From DAOUAM01 sp034433305 (GTDB taxonomy: Bacteria; Chloroflexota; Dehalococcoidia; Lucifugimonadales; DAOUAM01), in assembly GCA_034433305.1 (NCBI GenBank), contig DAOUAM010000087.1, positions 1-64,000 of the forward strand: a stretch of DNA of 64,000 nucleotides, read 5' to 3'. A program made the position numbers and the translations under genes. The notes beneath the pieces are model-generated. The model was not told where the DNA came from. It searched no databases and worked only from the letters and a program-made list of their open reading frames with translations. The number at the start of each line of letters is the position of its first letter. The first letter of the stretch is position 1. This document shows, piece after piece, positions 49,885 to 58,819 of the stretch.

Positions 49885-51105
49885 CTAGCTGTCCGCTGGC
49901 ACCGGGGCCGACTCGGCGCAGTACACCACTCCCTCGGCCTGGAGGGACTGGACCTTCTCAGCGGGGTAGCCCAGGATGCCGTTGAGGACCTCATAGGTAT
50001 GCTGGCCCACCACCGGCGCGGAGCCGACCACCATGGGCGTGCGGCTGAACTTGATCATCTTGCCCGTGACGTGGATCTTGCCCGCGATGGGGTCAGGCAC
50101 CTCCATCATTATCTCACGCTCGTGCAGGTGCGGCTCCCTGGCCGCCTGCTCCACCGTGTTCACCGGCGCGCAGGGCACGCTGTACCTGGACAGGTAGTCC
50201 ACAGCCTCTCTGGTAGTATGGGACCTGAACCAGCCCGCCAGCTCCTGCTCCAGCTCCTTTCCATACTTGCGACGGCCCGCCCGCGTGGCGAAGCGCTGGT
50301 CCTGCTTCCACTCGGGCTTGCTCAGGGCCTCGCAGACACGGTCCCACATGGCGTCGTTGGTGGCGGCGATGTACACCCAGCCGTCGGAGGTCTGGTAGGC
50401 GTTGTTCAGGCCAGCGCCATTGCCTTCCCGCTCCGTCACCACGCCAGCGCCCAGGTAGGCCGCGATGGGGATCTCGTTGGCCGTGAAGCCCGTATCTGCC
50501 AGACAGACATCTATGGCCTGGCCCTCGCCCGAAATCTCCCGCTCCCGCAGGGCCGCCAGGGCGCCTATGGTGGCATGCAGCGCCGTGATCCGGTCTATGA
50601 GTGGGAAGTAGGTCTTTATGGGCGGATCGTCAGGAAAGCCGGTAAGGGACATGAGGCCGCCCATGGCCTGGCCGATAGGGTCGAAGCCTACGCGGTCGCG
50701 GTACGGGCCGTACTGGCCGTAGGCCGACACGTTGACCATGATAATCCGGGGGTTAAGCTGCCTGAGGACGTCGTAGCCGAAGCCCATGGCCTCTATGGTG
50801 CCTGGCCGGAAGTTCTGCAGGAAGATGTCCGACACCTTCACCAGCTCCCGCAGCACCTCCTTGCCCTTCTCGGTGCGCAGGTTGATGGCCAGGCTCTTCT
50901 TGCCGCTGTTGTACTGGACCCAGTAGGCGCTCTGGCCGCGGACCATGGGGCCGTTCTGGCGGCTCTCGTCGCCGTCAATGGACTCCACCTTGATGACCTC
51001 GGCGCCCATGCGGGCGAACATGAGGGCGCAGCGCGGCCCGGCCTGGTAGCGCCCCAGGTCCAGCATCCTGATCCCTTCCAGCGGTGTGCTCAGAACATTC
51101 CTCAT
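49885..51105 (-). CDS. CaiB/BaiF family CoA-transferase
   Basis: This 406-residue class III CoA-transferase starts LEGIRMLDLGRYQAGPRCALMFARMGAEVIKVE and contains GFDPIGQAMGG with the catalytic Asp142. The QNFRPGTIEAMG block is also present. It moves CoA between carboxylic acids such as formyl/oxalyl, carnitine or succinate/itaconate. It is 65 bases from a crotonase gene upstream. Together they suggest activation and hydration of an organic acid. The TPP enzyme at 17035 could be a distant partner if the acid is oxalate. Confidence 0.88.
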   Translation of the reverse strand: MRNVLSTPLEGIRMLDLGRYQAGPRCALMFARMGAEVIKVESIDGDESRQNGPMVRGQSAYWVQYNSGKKSLAINLRTEKGKEVLRELVKVSDIFLQNFRPGTIEAMGFGYDVLRQLNPRIIMVNVSAYGQYGPYRDRVGFDPIGQAMGGLMSLTGFPDDPPIKTYFPLIDRITALHATIGALAALREREISGEGQAIDVCLADTGFTANEIPIAAYLGAGVVTEREGNGAGLNNAYQTSDGWVYIAATNDAMWDRVCEALSKPEWKQDQRFATRAGRRKYGKELEQELAGWFRSHTTREAVDYLSRYSVPCAPVNTVEQAAREPHLHEREIMMEVPDPIAGKIHVTGKMIKFSRTPMVVGSAPVVGQHTYEVLNGILGYPAEKVQSLQAEGVVYCAESAPVPADS

Positions 51106-51170
51106 TGGCTTACCTCTCGCTCAGTCCCCAGTAGTCTGTCTGGCTATACCAACGGCGGGCGCGGCCTCCG

Positions 51171-51938
51171 CTACTCTTTACGCCCCTTCCGGTCCAGGAA
51201 CTCCTTGAATCCCTCCAGCACCGGAGTTGGCTGGAGCTTGCCGGCCTGGGCGTCCTGCTCGTTCCTGTACATCTGGAGCCACTGGACGCCCACGTCCTGG
51301 ATGAGTAGCTCCTTGATGCCCTGGACCATGCGCGGGTCGTTAGCGGCGATGAGCCTGGCCAGTTCCATGGCCTTGTCCATGAGCTGGGCCGATGGCACCA
51401 GGTGGTTCAGCAGGCCGATGCGGTAGGCCTCCTCGGCCTCCACCACGCGGGCGGTGAAGAGCAGCTCCTTGGCCATGGGCCAGCCTACCTGCATAGGCAG
51501 GCTCCAGGTGGAGTTGACGCGCCCGTAGGAGGCCGCCAGAAAGCGGAACCGCGTACGCTCGCAGCCGACGCGGATGTCGAAGCTGGAGGCCATGACAGCG
51601 CCGCCGCCGTAGGCCAGGCCGTTGATGGCGCCAATGGTGGGCTTCTTGCAGGTGGCGATGTGCCAGGGGTACCAGGGCCTCTTGGGGTCGGGCGGCGGAG
51701 GGTTGGGGTCCTTGGCCAGCTTCGCCATCTCGTGAATATCGGCGCCGGCCGAGAAGGCACGGTCGCCCTTGCCCGTGAAGATGATGGCCCTCACCGAGTC
51801 ATCGGCCTCCAGCCCGGTCACGGCCTCGTCCAGCTCCCGGAAGAGCGCCCTGCTGAGAGCATTGAGCACATCAGGCCGGTTCAGGGTGACAACAGCCACA
51901 CCTTCTTCCCGCTCCACGATGATAGTCTCGTAAGTCAA
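51171..51938 (-). CDS. Enoyl-CoA hydratase/isomerase family protein
   Basis: This 255-residue crotonase has the oxyanion-hole segments GKGDRAFSAGADIHEM and GAINGLAYGGGAVMASSFDIRVG. The second region (SYGRVNSTWSLPMQVG) lacks the Glu pair of true enoyl-CoA hydratase, so hydratase activity is not assured; related crotonases decarboxylate, isomerise or hydrolyse acyl-CoA. It is first in a unit with the CoA-transferase gene. Confidence 0.85.
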   Translation of the reverse strand: MTYETIIVEREEGVAVVTLNRPDVLNALSRALFRELDEAVTGLEADDSVRAIIFTGKGDRAFSAGADIHEMAKLAKDPNPPPPDPKRPWYPWHIATCKKPTIGAINGLAYGGGAVMASSFDIRVGCERTRFRFLAASYGRVNSTWSLPMQVGWPMAKELLFTARVVEAEEAYRIGLLNHLVPSAQLMDKAMELARLIAANDPRMVQGIKELLIQDVGVQWLQMYRNEQDAQAGKLQPTPVLEGFKEFLDRKGRKE

Positions 51939-52110
51939 AGCTTAGCTCCTGGAGGGATGGATTGGCGTAATTATAGGTTTGGGCGTCGCTGAGGGTCAAG
52001 GAAGGGCCTTCGGGCGGGGTGCCACAGCCGCCGTCGTGGCTGCGGCGAAGGAGGACCAGGTGTGTTTGCCCTGGCAGGTCTGGCCAGGCTTTCAGCCAGC
52101 GAAGGCTGGC

Positions 52111-53424
52111 CTAGCGCTTCACCAGGCCCACGACGTACTCTTCGTGCATACGCCGTTCGATGGCCGAGCGGCCATTGCCCTGGGCGCTGGCCGGCATCAT
52201 GCGCCTGTCGCGGTTGAGGTTGCGCCTTGCAGTGCCCACCACCTCGAAGCCCGCCTGTTCGCCGATGGCAGCCAGGTGCTGGTGAGTCGGTACGGCGATG
52301 CCGCGCACCGTGGAAGGCCCGATGACGATTGCCGCGGCCCGGCCGGAGCGAAGCACCCGGCACATCTCCCGGATAGCCAGGCCCATGTCCCGGAAGTAAC
52401 GCTGGAGCACACGGCCCCTTTGCGGGTCCTTCTGGGCTACCAGTCCCACAGTTGCCGCGACGTCCGCTGGCGTTGGGGCACCCTCCGCGTCGGTCCACCT
52501 CTCGGCGCCTATGTACTGGCTGCGGTGCGTTGCAAGGGCCTTCGCAGGATAGCCCAGCCAGCACAGGGAGAACTTGTGCGCTCGCATGTAGTCCAGGGCG
52601 TTGGCATAGGGCGGCGATGTGACTATCAGGTCAATGGAGTCGTCTTCAAGGGGCAGCCACCGGCAATCTCCCATGAGCACTGTTGCCTCAACCCCTGGAG
52701 CAGACCTTCCGGACCCAACGGCGGCAATTGCCCTGCGCAGCGCCGCGCCGAACCGCTGCAGCGCACTGCCAGGTGTTTTGCCATCTACCCGATGCGGCCT
52801 GGAGTGGGCCAGGTCCAGGGCAGTCGAGACGCCCCCCGACTTGGTGACGATAATGGAGGAAAAGATGACCTCCAGCAGGGTCTTGAGCCGGGAGTCCTGC
52901 TCATTCCGGATGGCCTGGGCCAGCGCGGCCAGCTCACGCTGTGTCTGTGGCTGGAACCAGTAGTCAATAAACTGCAAGGTCCTGGCGTCAATTGAGCGTC
53001 TGAAAGTGGACAGAGCATCCTGCTGCGTCAAACGTTGGGCGGACTCGAGTACCCTGTACCCGGCGGTTTCGACCTGCGCCGGAGAGTACATGATGGTCTT
53101 TGCCAGGCAGAGGCGCACCGCCAGAGGGTCAATATCCACGCCGATGACGTTTCGCGCACTCAGTAGGCCCTCCACGAGGGTGACTCCCGATCCAGCCAGG
53201 GGGTCCAGCACGACATCTCCTGGCCGTGTCAGGCCATGAATGAAGTGGCGTGGCAGCGGAGGCGGGAACCTGGCGGCATAGGAGTGGAGAGCGTGCAACG
53301 GATGACTTCCACCATCTGTTCGGAAGTCCAGGTCGTCTTGAAGCAGGCTGCGAAGCTGGCCTCTAGTGTCTGTGATTTGCGTGCTATCCACTGCTGTGTT
53401 ATCGCCCCGGACGCCAGGATGCAC
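52111..53424 (-). CDS. Orphan DNA methyltransferase (TSPPY type)
   Basis: This 437-residue protein has the SAM-binding motif VVLDPLAGSGVTLVEG (71-86), a later GVDIDPLA and the catalytic motif IV TSPPYANALDY (269-279) of N4-cytosine or N6-adenine methyltransferases. Motif I comes before motif IV. No restriction gene is adjacent. A GTG at 53424 is the annotated start; no strong ribosome binding site is visible. Regulation or host genome methylation seems more likely than restriction. RNA methylation is an alternative, because the order also occurs in TRM11-like enzymes. Confidence 0.75.
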   Translation of the reverse strand: MHPGVRGDNTAVDSTQITDTRGQLRSLLQDDLDFRTDGGSHPLHALHSYAARFPPPLPRHFIHGLTRPGDVVLDPLAGSGVTLVEGLLSARNVIGVDIDPLAVRLCLAKTIMYSPAQVETAGYRVLESAQRLTQQDALSTFRRSIDARTLQFIDYWFQPQTQRELAALAQAIRNEQDSRLKTLLEVIFSSIIVTKSGGVSTALDLAHSRPHRVDGKTPGSALQRFGAALRRAIAAVGSGRSAPGVEATVLMGDCRWLPLEDDSIDLIVTSPPYANALDYMRAHKFSLCWLGYPAKALATHRSQYIGAERWTDAEGAPTPADVAATVGLVAQKDPQRGRVLQRYFRDMGLAIREMCRVLRSGRAAAIVIGPSTVRGIAVPTHQHLAAIGEQAGFEVVGTARRNLNRDRRMMPASAQGNGRSAIERRMHEEYVVGLVKR

Positions 53425-53850
53425 AGGGACGCGCCGGCTGCGCCATACGTCGGGATGCTGTCACAGACTATACATGGGCACCAGCGGAATGGCCAAGCGG
53501 GAAGAGGTGCCTGTGTGAGTCAATGGAGCCAAAGTCGCGCCTACCCATGCCCGGCATGCACCCGCATGGGCCGCCAGGAATGGCCCCCGAAGGATGCCTT
53601 AAAAAGCCCGTGAGAGGAAAATCCCTTCCCCCTCGACTCCGCTCGGGGCAAGCTCTGAGCGGAGCCGAAGGGATGGGGCTGAGACCTGCGCTCACAGCAA
53701 GGTCTTGTCAGGGACTCTTGGCCGCGAGCACCTGAGCGTGACCAGGGGCAAAACATACACCCGACTGGTAGTGGTAGCTTCAATTCAGAGCATGATTGTG
53801 TATAATAGTCGCACCGGGCAGATAGACGAAGGACCAGCCGGGGGGCAGCC
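53425..53850. other. Gap holding a palindromic repeat and a promoter
   Basis: No gene with normal codon use is seen. The gap holds the repeat at 53622-53672. Close to its right end is a consensus -10 TATAAT (53801-53806), about 45 bases before the GrdB-like gene; the -35 is weak (CTTCAA, 53778). Confidence 0.5.
53622..53672. repeat. REP-like palindromic repeat element
   Basis: A palindromic element with an arm CCTCGACTCCGCTC and an opposite arm GAGCGGAGCCGAAGGGA around GGGGCAAGCTCT. Its translation yields the CPERSRG phrase that recurs in spurious ORFs of many genomes. By memory this matches a widespread small repeat class in GC-rich bacteria; only one copy is seen in this window. Confidence 0.7.
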
Positions 53851-54843
53851 TTGGAACTGAAGCAACTGCTGGATGATCCTGACAGCGCAGCCTTCTCCAG
53901 GACAAGGTTCCTTCGGTGCCTCGGCTACACCGACCAGGTGCGGGACTTCATTCACGAGCTTTACGTGAATGCCCTGGACTGCCGGCACAGGGGGGACTGG
54001 GAAGGGTTCAACGCTTTCCTGGAGCGCTGGGAGGACGTGGCGCTGGACCTTCACTATGCCACGATGGCAGCTCCCCGGCTGGGCGCTCCGCCCTGGGCCA
54101 CGCCCAGCAAGCCGCTGAGCGCCTGCCAGGTGGCCGCCGTGACCACCGGAGGCGTGTTCCTCCAGGGACAGCCGGCCTTCAGGGAGAGGGGCGACGCCAG
54201 CTTCCGCCAGGTGCCCAGGGATGCGCTGAAGGCAAGCCTGCGCATCTGGCACCCCGAATACGACCACGGGCCAGCGCAGCAGGACATCAACTGCGTCCTG
54301 CCCCTGGACCGCCTCCAGGAGCTGGAAGCCCAGGGACTTATCGGGCGCACAGCCCAGGTCCACTATTCCTTCATGGGGCTGGTGTACTCGCCCACCGGAC
54401 CGCTGGAGCAGAGCGCCGCCGAGGTCGCGGGGCGCATGCAGGAGGCCGGCACCGACCTGGCGCTTATCGTGGCGGTCTCGCCAGTCTGCAACCGGTCGGC
54501 GGCCCTGATTGCCAGGGCTATTGAGGGGCAGGGTATACCCACCGTGGCTGTCATGGGCTACAGGCGGCTGGCCTACTCCCTCAGGCCCCCTCGCGCGGTG
54601 TACGTGCGGTTCCCCTTCGGCGAACCACTTGGCGGGCCTGGCAATGCCGACCAGCAGAGGACTATCATTGAGGATGCCCTTTGCCTGGCATTTACGGCGG
54701 GGAGTCCGGGCACTGTGGTAGAGCTTCCCTATCGCTGGGGCCGGGAGGACTACGCGCGGCTCCGGCTGGAGCGCGGCGACATCCTGGCCGGCCTGGCTCC
54801 AGCACCCGCCGCGACAGCCACCGGGGTGCCCAGGGGGCATTGA
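53851..54843 (+). CDS. GrdB/PrdB-like reductase selenoprotein homologue with Cys
   Basis: This 330-residue protein resembles the B subunit of glycine/betaine/sarcosine/proline reductases. Blocks such as VPRDALKASLRIWHPEYDHG, VHYSFMGLVYS and ARAIEGQGIPTVAV are typical. Selenocysteine is replaced by Cys213 (SPVCNRSAALI). The start is TTG at 53851 behind a G-run. It precedes an acetate-CoA ligase gene, with a gap of 54 bases, and likely shares its transcript. The reaction is unknown; no GrdA or GrdC homologue lies here, so a reductive cleavage role is inferred only from family. Confidence 0.7.
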   Translation: MELKQLLDDPDSAAFSRTRFLRCLGYTDQVRDFIHELYVNALDCRHRGDWEGFNAFLERWEDVALDLHYATMAAPRLGAPPWATPSKPLSACQVAAVTTGGVFLQGQPAFRERGDASFRQVPRDALKASLRIWHPEYDHGPAQQDINCVLPLDRLQELEAQGLIGRTAQVHYSFMGLVYSPTGPLEQSAAEVAGRMQEAGTDLALIVAVSPVCNRSAALIARAIEGQGIPTVAVMGYRRLAYSLRPPRAVYVRFPFGEPLGGPGNADQQRTIIEDALCLAFTAGSPGTVVELPYRWGREDYARLRLERGDILAGLAPAPAATATGVPRGH

Positions 54844-54897
54844 CCTTACCTCTACCCTGGCACTATTTTTGTTGGAAACTCGGGATGGAGGCGAACC

Positions 54898-56649
54898 ATG
54901 ACGACTACTTTCCCTGTCATCAGGAAGAGCCCAGACCAGCTCAAGGTCAAGCCAAACCTTGACTACGATAAGGCCCGGGCCAGCTTCCGCTGGGAGGACA
55001 TCTACAAAGAGTTGGACTGGCTGCCGGCCGGCTACCTCAACCAGGCCCATGAGTGCATTGACCGCCACGCCAACGGCCGCCGGCGGGACAAGGTCGCGCT
55101 CATCTGGGAGGGCAAGAACGGCGAGCGCGAGACATACACCTTCGGCCAGCTCAAGACCCTCACCAACAAGTTCGCCAACGTCCTCAAGAGCCTGGGGGTA
55201 CAGAAGGGCGACCGGGTGTTCATCTTCATGGACAGGGTCCCGGAGCTGTACATCGCCTTCTTTGGCATCCTCAAGGTGGGGGCCATCGTAGGCCCGCTGT
55301 TCTCCGCCTTCGGGCCAGACCCCGTGCGGGACAGGCTCAAGGACAGCGGCGCCAAGGTGCTCGTCACCCAGCCGGACCTGCGCCGCAGGATTTCGGGCAT
55401 CATCCCCGAGCTATTTGACCTGCAGCACATCATCATCGTCAACAAGAACAACCGCGACCCCAACCCGGGCGAAGTGTCCGACCTGAGCTGGGAAGAGGAG
55501 ATGTCCAGGGCCTCGCCCGACTTCGACACCGTCAGGACCAGCATGTACGACTACTCGGTCATGCACTACACGTCGGGCACGACGGGCAAGCCCAAGGGCG
55601 CGGTCCACCGCCACCTGGCCGTCGCGCAGCAGTACGCCACGGGCAAGTGGGTCCTGGACCTGCACGACGACGACGTTTACTGGTGTACCGCCGATCCGGG
55701 CTGGGTTACAGGCACGTCCTACGGCATGCTGGCGCCCTGGAGCAACGGCATAACCCAGCTTATCTACGAGGGCGGCTTCCGGCCCACCGCCTGGTACGAG
55801 ATGCTCCAGAAGCACAAGGTGACCGTCTGGTACACGGCGCCCACGGCCATCCGCATGCTCATGAAGGCCGGCAAGGACCTGCCCAAGCGGTACAACTTCT
55901 CCAGCCTGCGCTACATGAACAGTGTGGGCGAGCCGCTGAACCCCGAGGCCGTGGTGTGGGGCGTGGAGGTCTTCGGCAAGCCCTTCCATGATAACTGGTG
56001 GCAGACGGAGACGGGCGCCATCCTTATCGCCAACTACCCGGGCATGGACGTGCGCCCCGGCTCCATGGGCCGGCCCATTCCGGGCATCCAGGCGGCCATC
56101 CTGGACGACGAATACAACGAGCTGCCGCCGGGCAGGGACGGCAACCTGGCCATCAGGCCGGGCTGGCCCTCCATGTTCCACACCTACTGGAACAACACAG
56201 AGATGTACAACTCCCGCTTCCGCAAGGGCTGGTACATCACCGGCGACCGGGCCAGGCGGGACGAGGACGGCTACTTCTGGTTCGTGGGCCGCGCCGACGA
56301 CGTCATCAAGACCGCCGGCCACCTGGTGGGGCCTTTCGAGGTGGAGAGCGCCCTTATCGAGCACCCCGCCGTGGCCGAGGCTGGCGTCATCGGCAAGCCT
56401 GACCCGCTGGCCATGGAGATCGTCAAGGCCTTCGTGTCCCTCAAGGACGGCTACGAGCCTTCCGAGGAGCTCCGGCAGGACATCATGCGCTTCGCCCGCC
56501 AGAAGCTGGCCGCCGCCATTGCGCCGCGCGAGATCGAGTTCGTCAAGTCGCTGCCCAAGACCCGCAGCGGCAAAATCATGCGCCGTCTGCTCAAGGCCCG
56601 CGAGTTGGGCCTGCCCGAAGGCGACACCAGCACCCTGGAGGAGGACTAG
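54898..56649 (+). CDS. acsA: AMP-forming acetate--CoA ligase-like protein
   Basis: This 583-residue adenylate-forming enzyme shows TSGTTGKPKGAVH (P-loop), WWQTETGAILI, YITGDRARRDEDGYFWFVGRADDVIKTAG and the final PKTRSGKIMRR with the catalytic lysine. It would activate acetate, propionate or another short acid to its CoA thioester via an acyl adenylate. It lies downstream of the GrdB-like gene, whose product might generate the acid. The 583-residue length fits the shorter bacterial form of this family rather than the 650-residue classical Acs. A long hairpin follows. Confidence 0.88.
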   Translation: MTTTFPVIRKSPDQLKVKPNLDYDKARASFRWEDIYKELDWLPAGYLNQAHECIDRHANGRRRDKVALIWEGKNGERETYTFGQLKTLTNKFANVLKSLGVQKGDRVFIFMDRVPELYIAFFGILKVGAIVGPLFSAFGPDPVRDRLKDSGAKVLVTQPDLRRRISGIIPELFDLQHIIIVNKNNRDPNPGEVSDLSWEEEMSRASPDFDTVRTSMYDYSVMHYTSGTTGKPKGAVHRHLAVAQQYATGKWVLDLHDDDVYWCTADPGWVTGTSYGMLAPWSNGITQLIYEGGFRPTAWYEMLQKHKVTVWYTAPTAIRMLMKAGKDLPKRYNFSSLRYMNSVGEPLNPEAVVWGVEVFGKPFHDNWWQTETGAILIANYPGMDVRPGSMGRPIPGIQAAILDDEYNELPPGRDGNLAIRPGWPSMFHTYWNNTEMYNSRFRKGWYITGDRARRDEDGYFWFVGRADDVIKTAGHLVGPFEVESALIEHPAVAEAGVIGKPDPLAMEIVKAFVSLKDGYEPSEELRQDIMRFARQKLAAAIAPREIEFVKSLPKTRSGKIMRRLLKARELGLPEGDTSTLEED

Positions 56650-56653
56650 AAAA

Positions 56654-56705
56654 GCCATGCCTGGGGCCGGGTCCGCCTTCTGGTGCCCCCGGCCCCAGGC
56701 ATGGC
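56654..56705 (+). terminator. Long hairpin after acsA
   Basis: A perfect 18-bp stem (56654-56671 with 56688-56705, 16-base loop) begins 5 bases after the stop. No U-run follows. Confidence 0.75.
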
Positions 56706-56755
56706 CCCTGGTGGCGCGCCGCCCGTACCCTCACAGCAGCATAAGGAGGTCTGGC

Positions 56756-57985
56756 ATGAAAGTAAGCTGGTTCCACCTGATGCCCTACCGCTTCCTGCCG
56801 CCCGACTTCGAGCAGAAGTACCGCAGCGTCTGGGTGGACGTGCCCAGCCACCTGTTCGACCCCGCGAAGGCGCACCAACTCTACAATGAGTACATGGACG
56901 AGCTGGAGTTCGCCGACGAGATGGGCTTTGATGGCGTGTGCGTCAACGAGCACCACAACAACGCCTACGGCATCATGCCCTCGCCCAACATCATCGCGGC
57001 CGGCCTGGCGCGGCGCACCTCCAGAGCAGCCCTGGTGGTGCTGGGCAACAGCCTGGCCCTGTACAACCCGCCCATCCGCGTGGCCGAGGAGTTCGCCATG
57101 CTGGACTGCATCAGCGGTGGCAGGCTGGTGGCGGGCTTCCCGGTGGGCACCTCCATGGACACCAACTTCGCCTACGGCCAGAACCCCGCCACGCTGCGTG
57201 AAAGGTACTACGAGGCCCACGACCTGGTTGTCAAGGCCTGGACCACGCCGGAGCCTTTCGCCTTCAACGGCAAGTACAACCAGGTGCGCTACGTCAACAT
57301 CTGGCCCCGGCCCCTTCAGAAGCCCCATCCGCCCGTGTGGATCCCCGGCGGCGGCTCCGTGGAGACCTGGGAGTGGGTGAGCCGCCTGAACTACGTCTAT
57401 TGCTACCTGAGCTATTCCGGCTACAAGCGTGGCACACTGGTGATGAACGGCTTCTGGGACGAGATGAAGCGCCTGGGCACCGATGATAACCCCTACCGCG
57501 CCGGCTTCCTGCAGCTTGTGGCGGTGTCCGAGACCGACCAGAAGGCCGAGGAGGAGTACGGCCCCCACGTGGAGTACTTCTACAAGAAGTGCCTGCACGT
57601 GTACGAGGGCTTTGCCGAAGCGCCAGGCTACCGGACCGTGCGCACCATCAGGAAGGGCGTGACGACGCAAGTAGGCGATGCCGCCCGGCGCGAGCGCAAG
57701 AACCTGACGTGGAAGGACTACGTGGACGGCGGCTACGTCATCGCCGGCAGCCCCAGGACCGTCGTTACGAACCTCAGGAAAGCCGTGGAGGGGCTGCGTG
57801 TCGGCCATCTCATGGTGCTGCTGCACATCGGCAGCATGCCCAAGGCCCTGACTATGAAGAACACCGAGCTATTCGCCAGGCACGTCCTGCCCCATGTCCA
57901 GGACATGTGGGGCGAGTACGAGGACCACTGGTGGCCCAGGCCGCTGGAGAACAGGGCGGTAGCCGGCGCCGCTGCCGCTGGCTAG
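56756..57985 (+). CDS. LLM-class flavin-dependent oxidoreductase (luciferase-like monooxygenase)
   Basis: This 409-residue protein has the bacterial luciferase-like barrel. Typical pieces are FADEMGFDGVCVNEHHNNAYG, SPNIIAAGLARRT, NPPIRVAEEFAMLDCISGGRLVAGF and HPPVWIPGGG. It would use reduced FMN and O2 to oxygenate an organic substrate. Expansions of such genes are known from SAR202 and relatives. The start at 56756 follows AAGGAGG. The alpha/beta-hydrolase-fold gene begins 27 bases downstream, so the two are likely one unit. Confidence 0.88.
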   Translation: MKVSWFHLMPYRFLPPDFEQKYRSVWVDVPSHLFDPAKAHQLYNEYMDELEFADEMGFDGVCVNEHHNNAYGIMPSPNIIAAGLARRTSRAALVVLGNSLALYNPPIRVAEEFAMLDCISGGRLVAGFPVGTSMDTNFAYGQNPATLRERYYEAHDLVVKAWTTPEPFAFNGKYNQVRYVNIWPRPLQKPHPPVWIPGGGSVETWEWVSRLNYVYCYLSYSGYKRGTLVMNGFWDEMKRLGTDDNPYRAGFLQLVAVSETDQKAEEEYGPHVEYFYKKCLHVYEGFAEAPGYRTVRTIRKGVTTQVGDAARRERKNLTWKDYVDGGYVIAGSPRTVVTNLRKAVEGLRVGHLMVLLHIGSMPKALTMKNTELFARHVLPHVQDMWGEYEDHWWPRPLENRAVAGAAAAG

Positions 57986-58012
57986 CCAGTTTACGCGAGG
58001 TCCAGGGAAGCT

Positions 58013-58807
58013 ATGGCAACAGCGCAGCTTGCACAGCTTGATGTGAAGGTGAGCGACATCACGGCCCATGTAGTCCGGGCAGGCTCAGGGTACCCGCTGG
58101 TTTACCTTCACGGGGCCTTCGCCTACCGTGGCTGGCACCCGTTCCTGGAGATGCTGGCGCGGCGCTTCACCGTGTACGCGCCGCTGCACCCTGGCTTCAG
58201 CGAGGACTCCTCCGACGCGCAGGTAGAGGACCTGGTGGACCTGGTGCTGTATTATTACGACCTGCTGGAGGCGCTGGGCCTGGAAAGGCCACATATGGTG
58301 GGCCACCACTTCGGAGCCATGATAGCGGCGGAGATGGCAGCCCTGTGCCCCCACCGTGTGGGCCGACTGGTGCTGGCCGCGCCCACCGGCCTGTGGCGCG
58401 ACGACGCCCCTGGGGTGGACTACTTCGCCACGCCCATGTCGGAGCTACGCTCTGTCCTGTTCCTTGACCCCAGATCCGCCGTGGCCAAGGCCGCCATGCC
58501 CGACCCGGCCAGCGACGAGCAGCGCACCGAGCAGAACGTGGAGCGCGTGCGCTCCCTCAGCGCCGTCGCCAGGTTCCTCTGGCCCATCCCCGACAAGGGC
58601 CTCAAGAGGCGACTCCCCCGGATAAAGTCCCCTACCCTGGTGGTCGTGGCCTCTCATGACCGCATCGTGCCACCCGTCTACGGCGAGGAGGTAGCCAGGC
58701 GCGTCCCGCACTCCAGGGTCGAGGTCATCCAGGGCACCGGGCACCTTTTCATGCTGGAGAAGCCCGACCAGACGGCCTCGGTGGTGGCCCGCTTCCTGCA
58801 GGGCTAG
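58013..58807 (+). CDS. Alpha/beta-hydrolase-fold protein without the Ser nucleophile
   Basis: This 264-residue protein has the fold throughout: HG near the start (YLHGAF, oxyanion hole), the nucleophile elbow, an acid in ASHDRIVPP and a His in GTGHLFML. The elbow reads GHHFG (97-101), so His99 replaces the usual Ser/Cys/Asp nucleophile. It may therefore be a non-hydrolytic family member, such as a cofactor-free oxygenase/lyase-type, or be inactive. It follows the LLM oxidoreductase closely and may act on its product. Confidence 0.83.
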   Translation: MATAQLAQLDVKVSDITAHVVRAGSGYPLVYLHGAFAYRGWHPFLEMLARRFTVYAPLHPGFSEDSSDAQVEDLVDLVLYYYDLLEALGLERPHMVGHHFGAMIAAEMAALCPHRVGRLVLAAPTGLWRDDAPGVDYFATPMSELRSVLFLDPRSAVAKAAMPDPASDEQRTEQNVERVRSLSAVARFLWPIPDKGLKRRLPRIKSPTLVVVASHDRIVPPVYGEEVARRVPHSRVEVIQGTGHLFMLEKPDQTASVVARFLQG

Positions 58808-58819
58808 GCCCATCGCAGC

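Noticed and set aside
54487..54489. Selenocysteine in the GrdB-like protein
   Set aside because: The codon is TGC (Cys), not TGA, and no in-frame TGA occurs in the gene.
55988..56755. N-terminal extension of the LLM oxidoreductase
   Set aside because: It overlaps acsA in another frame and crosses the hairpin at 56654; the start at 56756 has a strong ribosome binding site.
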